Positions 30,526 through 32,846 of a stretch of DNA of 32,846 nt are shown piece by piece. The notes beneath the pieces are model-generated. The model was given only the letters and a program-made list of their open reading frames with translations. It was not told the origin of the DNA and ran no database searches. The stretch covers positions 1-32,846 of the forward strand of contig CAJODZ010000003.1 of the NCBI GenBank assembly GCA_905233645.1. Reading direction: 5' to 3'. The number at the start of each line of letters is the position of its first letter. The first letter of the stretch is position 1. Made by a program: the position numbers and the translations under genes. The DNA comes from an uncultured Synergistales bacterium. Lineage in GTDB: Bacteria; Synergistota; Synergistia; Synergistales; Aminobacteriaceae.

Positions 30526-32413
30526 AGCAAAAAAGAAGATTGATATAGATTACACAGTATTTGAGAAACGTCTTGCTAAAAATTTTGATGAGCTTAAATG
30601 GCTTTATTACGAGTTATACAACGACAGCGGAGCATTTGAATATTTTTGCGGAATGTTAAAGCGTGCATGGGCTGAACGTAACGATGAATTAAAAGAATTA
30701 GACGAAGCCCGCGAGCAAAATCCTGATTGGTATTCTGGCAATGATATTTTAGGAATGATGGCTTACACCGAATGTTTTGCTAAAAATTTAAAAGGTGTTG
30801 AACGTCATTTAAATTACCTTGAAGAATGCGGAGTTGATTATTTGCATTTAATGCCGTTACTTGACAGTCCGAAAGGTAAGAGCGACGGCGGTTATGCTGT
30901 GTCTGATTTTAGAAAAGTCCGCGAAGATTTAGGCACGATGAAAGATTTAGCGCGTCTGTCTTCAAAGTGTCATGCGCTTGGAATAAGTTTATGTTTAGAT
31001 TTTGTAATGAACCACACGAGCGAGGAGCATGAATGGGCGTTAAAAGCTAAACAGGGCGAAAAGGCTTATCAGGACAGATACTTTTTTTATGATGACTGGA
31101 CAATACCTAATGAGTTTGAAAAGACTTTGCCTCAAGTTTTCCCAACGACTGCGCCAGGAAATTTCACATTAAATCCCGACACCAACAAAATCGTAATGAC
31201 CACGTTTTATCCGTATCAATGGGATTTAAATTACTCAAACCCGACTGTATTTAATGACATGACCGACAACATGTTATTTTTATGCAATCAGGGCATTGAT
31301 ATTATTCGTTTGGACGCTGTACCTTACATTTGGAAGACTTTAGGGACTAATTGCCGCAACTTACCTCAAGTTCATAATTTAGTAAGAATAATGCGTATAG
31401 CTTGTGAAATTGTTTGTCCCGGAACTTTATTATTAGGCGAAGTCGTAATGGAACCTTCAAAAGTTGTGCCGTATTTCGGGAGTGTCAGCAAGCCTGAATG
31501 CCATATGTTATACAACGTTACGACTATGGCCAGCACTTGGCATACAGTAGCGACGCGCGATGTAAGATTATTACGCCACCAATTAGAAAGTGTTTTTAGA
31601 TTACCTAAAGCGTATGTATTTTTAAATTATTTGCGTTGTCATGATGATATAGGTTGGGGATTAGATTACGACTATTTAAAAAATTTTGGCATTGATGAAA
31701 TTCCGCACAAAAAATATTTAAATGATTATTTAAAGGGCGATTATCCAAATTCAATTTCGCGCGGTGAATTATATAACGATGCTCCTGAATTAGGTGATGC
31801 CAGAATGTGCGGTACGACAGCTTCATTATGCGGACTTGAGAGCGAAAATTTGAACGAGCGTGATTTAGCGATAAGGCTCGATGAGATGTTACATGCATTT
31901 TTATTCACGCAAAGCGGCATTCCAGTTTTATACAGCGGTGATGAAGTAGGACAATTAAACGATTACAGTTATCATGACGACCCTGAAAAAGCTGATGACA
32001 GCCGTTATATTCATAGAGGAGCTTTTAACTGGCATAAAGCAATAAGCCGCAATGATTTAAGAACAGTACAGGGCAAAATTTTCAGAGCGATTAAAAAATT
32101 AACAACATTGCGCGAAAAATATAATGTTTTTACTAATGCTGCTGATACTTGGATAATCGAAACTCATAACGACCACGTTTTAGGCATAGGCCGCTATTAT
32201 GGTGAGAAGTCATTAAAAGAGAAGATGCTTGCGTTTTTTAATTTTGATGAACACGAACAAATTTTTACGCCTGATGAAAATTTAAGAGATTTTGATTTTA
32301 TTGACTGTATAACTGGTGAGAAATTCAATTCACACAGCAATAATGGCATAATAAATTTACGCGGTTATGATTTTAAATGGTTAATTGCCTCATGGCGAGA
32401 AGATTTAAATTAA
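30518..32413 (+). CDS. Amylosucrase-like GH13 enzyme
   Basis: This 631-residue alpha-amylase-family enzyme has the amylosucrase (GH13_4) layout: an N-terminal helical domain (about 1-80), the TIM barrel, and a C-terminal beta domain. Catalytic motifs are DFVMNHTS (161-168), the nucleophile Asp 266 in [15 protein letters not shown], the acid/base Glu 308 in [10 protein letters not shown], and HDD (375-377) in [10 protein letters not shown]. Family members use sucrose to build or rearrange alpha-glucans, or hydrolyse it. Which reaction applies here is not visible. There is no signal peptide, so it acts in the cytoplasm. The ATG at 30518 lies inside the decarboxylase gene. No clear terminator follows before the tRNA gene. 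Confidence 0.87.
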   Translation: MPRAKKKIDIDYTVFEKRLAKNFDELKWLYYELYNDSGAFEYFCGMLKRAWAERNDELKELDEAREQNPDWYSGNDILGMMAYTECFAKNLKGVERHLNYLEECGVDYLHLMPLLDSPKGKSDGGYAVSDFRKVREDLGTMKDLARLSSKCHALGISLCLDFVMNHTSEEHEWALKAKQGEKAYQDRYFFYDDWTIPNEFEKTLPQVFPTTAPGNFTLNPDTNKIVMTTFYPYQWDLNYSNPTVFNDMTDNMLFLCNQGIDIIRLDAVPYIWKTLGTNCRNLPQVHNLVRIMRIACEIVCPGTLLLGEVVMEPSKVVPYFGSVSKPECHMLYNVTTMASTWHTVATRDVRLLRHQLESVFRLPKAYVFLNYLRCHDDIGWGLDYDYLKNFGIDEIPHKKYLNDYLKGDYPNSISRGELYNDAPELGDARMCGTTASLCGLESENLNERDLAIRLDEMLHAFLFTQSGIPVLYSGDEVGQLNDYSYHDDPEKADDSRYIHRGAFNWHKAISRNDLRTVQGKIFRAIKKLTTLREKYNVFTNAADTWIIETHNDHVLGIGRYYGEKSLKEKMLAFFNFDEHEQIFTPDENLRDFDFIDCITGEKFNSHSNNGIINLRGYDFKWLIASWREDLN

Positions 32414-32484
32414 AATTCCGTTAAAAACTTTCAGACATAATAATTAAAAATTATCTCTTCGATAAATAGCTCTCCAAAATAAAT

Positions 32485-32512
32485 TTGCAAGATAAAAAAT
32501 TTTTTGTATAAT
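32485..32512 (+). promoter_or_regulatory. Promoter of tRNA-Ala
   Basis: TTGCAA (32485-32490), a 16-bp spacer and TATAAT (32507-32512) place a start near 32519, eight bases before the mature tRNA 5' end. This is one of the best promoter matches in the window. Confidence 0.75.
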
Positions 32513-32526
32513 GTAGCGCGTTTTAT

Positions 32527-32602
32527 GGGGCTGTAGCGCAGTTGGGAGCGCGCCACATTCGCATTGTGGAGGCCGGGAGTTCGAATCTCCTCAGCTCCAC
32601 CA
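32527..32602 (+). tRNA. tRNA-Ala (anticodon CGC), CCA encoded
   Basis: This 76-base cloverleaf has the acceptor stem GGGGCTG/CAGCTCC, a D arm with GCGC/GCGC, and the anticodon stem CCACA/TGTGG with loop TTCGCAT (anticodon CGC, reading GCG). The T arm is GGGAG/CTCCT (last pair G-T) with TTCGAAT, and the 3' ACCA is encoded. The G3-U70 wobble pair in the acceptor stem, the main alanine identity element, is present and supports the assignment independently of the anticodon. Confidence 0.95.
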
Positions 32603-32638
32603 GATGATAAAACGGCAAAGTTCGATAAAGTATATAAA

Positions 32639-32661
32639 CCAGCATAATAGCTGGATTTTTT
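32639..32661 (+). terminator. Terminator after tRNA-Ala
   Basis: CCAGC (32639-32643) pairs with GCTGG (32650-32654) around a 6-base loop, followed by A and six T residues. Confidence 0.8.
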
Positions 32662-32711
32662 ATTTTTATTACTCCGTTAAACACCATTAAAAACCTGTTA
32701 AAGCCGATACT

Positions 32712-32754
32712 AAACCGTACAAGAAAATTTTTATGTTAATCTTGTGTACGGTTT
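32712..32754. other. Long hairpin of unknown role downstream of the tRNA
   Basis: AAACCGTAC (32712-32720) pairs perfectly with GTACGGTTT (32746-32754). The stem extends by AAGA (32721-32724) with TCTT (32740-32743) after a two-base bulge; the loop is AT-rich. No T run follows, so it is not a typical terminator. The rest of 32755-32846 holds no gene. It ends in AAAAAGGAGG (32837-32846), probably the ribosome binding site of a gene beyond the edge. Confidence 0.55.
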
Positions 32755-32846
32755 CATCTGAAAGGAGCTATAAGCTAGATATCGAAATAGTGTAATAATG
32801 TACCCTCTAACCCATAAAAATTGATTGAAAAAAATGAAAAAGGAGG

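Overview
This is an AT-rich bacterial chromosome segment. It encodes flagellar and chemotaxis parts (a filament-cap FliD, CheV), a secreted protein, a pyruvate/oxaloacetate carboxyltransferase subunit, and the widespread phoH-pgpH-ybeY-corC block. This suggests a motile, probably anaerobic bacterium. I lean towards Synergistota or a deep-branching Firmicutes-like lineage, but nothing here fixes the taxonomy (inference only). Many genes start with TTG or GTG, and Shine-Dalgarno motifs often sit 9 to 15 bases ahead of the start. Three of the clearest predicted promoters share a TTGCAA -35 element.

Layout. The left edge (1-2339) is disturbed. It holds the 5' part of a secreted protein (minus strand, running off the window), a complete ISAs1-type insertion sequence (about 735-1903), and the 3' remnant of a formyltransferase cut off at the IS end. 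A small coiled-coil membrane protein follows, flanked by a 15-bp direct repeat, then mazG and a carboxyltransferase subunit. From 5095 to 9995 lies phoH, pgpH (7TM-HD cyclic-di-AMP phosphodiesterase family), ybeY and a CorC/HlyC-type protein, closed by a terminator shared with an oversized fliD on the minus strand. From 13816 to 16122 there is a flippase-like (UPF0104) membrane protein, an isoprenylcysteine-methyltransferase-like protein and an unknown acidic protein. These converge on a minus-strand protein with faint flagellin-like helices.

From 17271 to 21833, on the minus strand, is a probable operon: PAP2 phosphatase, a binding-protein/permease fusion of an amino-acid-type ABC transporter, its ATPase carrying an extra C-terminal GHKL/RsbW-like domain, and a decayed second copy of the binding-protein gene start. 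Next come a maltose/galactoside-type O-acetyltransferase, cheV, an unknown protein, a frameshifted rpoD, an RCK-type ion channel, a HIT protein, rpsU and yqeY. After these come mgtE (minus), a UDP-glucuronate decarboxylase-like gene overlapping an amylosucrase-like GH13 gene, and tRNA-Ala(CGC) with its own promoter and terminator.

The least expected signals are these. A 127-bp intergenic repeat is present twice at about 95% identity, each time upstream of and in the same orientation as an envelope-lipid type gene. The ABC transporter has an out-of-phase arrangement of binding-protein lobes and a kinase-like ATPase tail. FliD carries four degenerate copies of a beta-type module. The principal sigma-factor gene is split by a frameshift. 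I found no CRISPR array, rRNA, prophage or obvious defence island.
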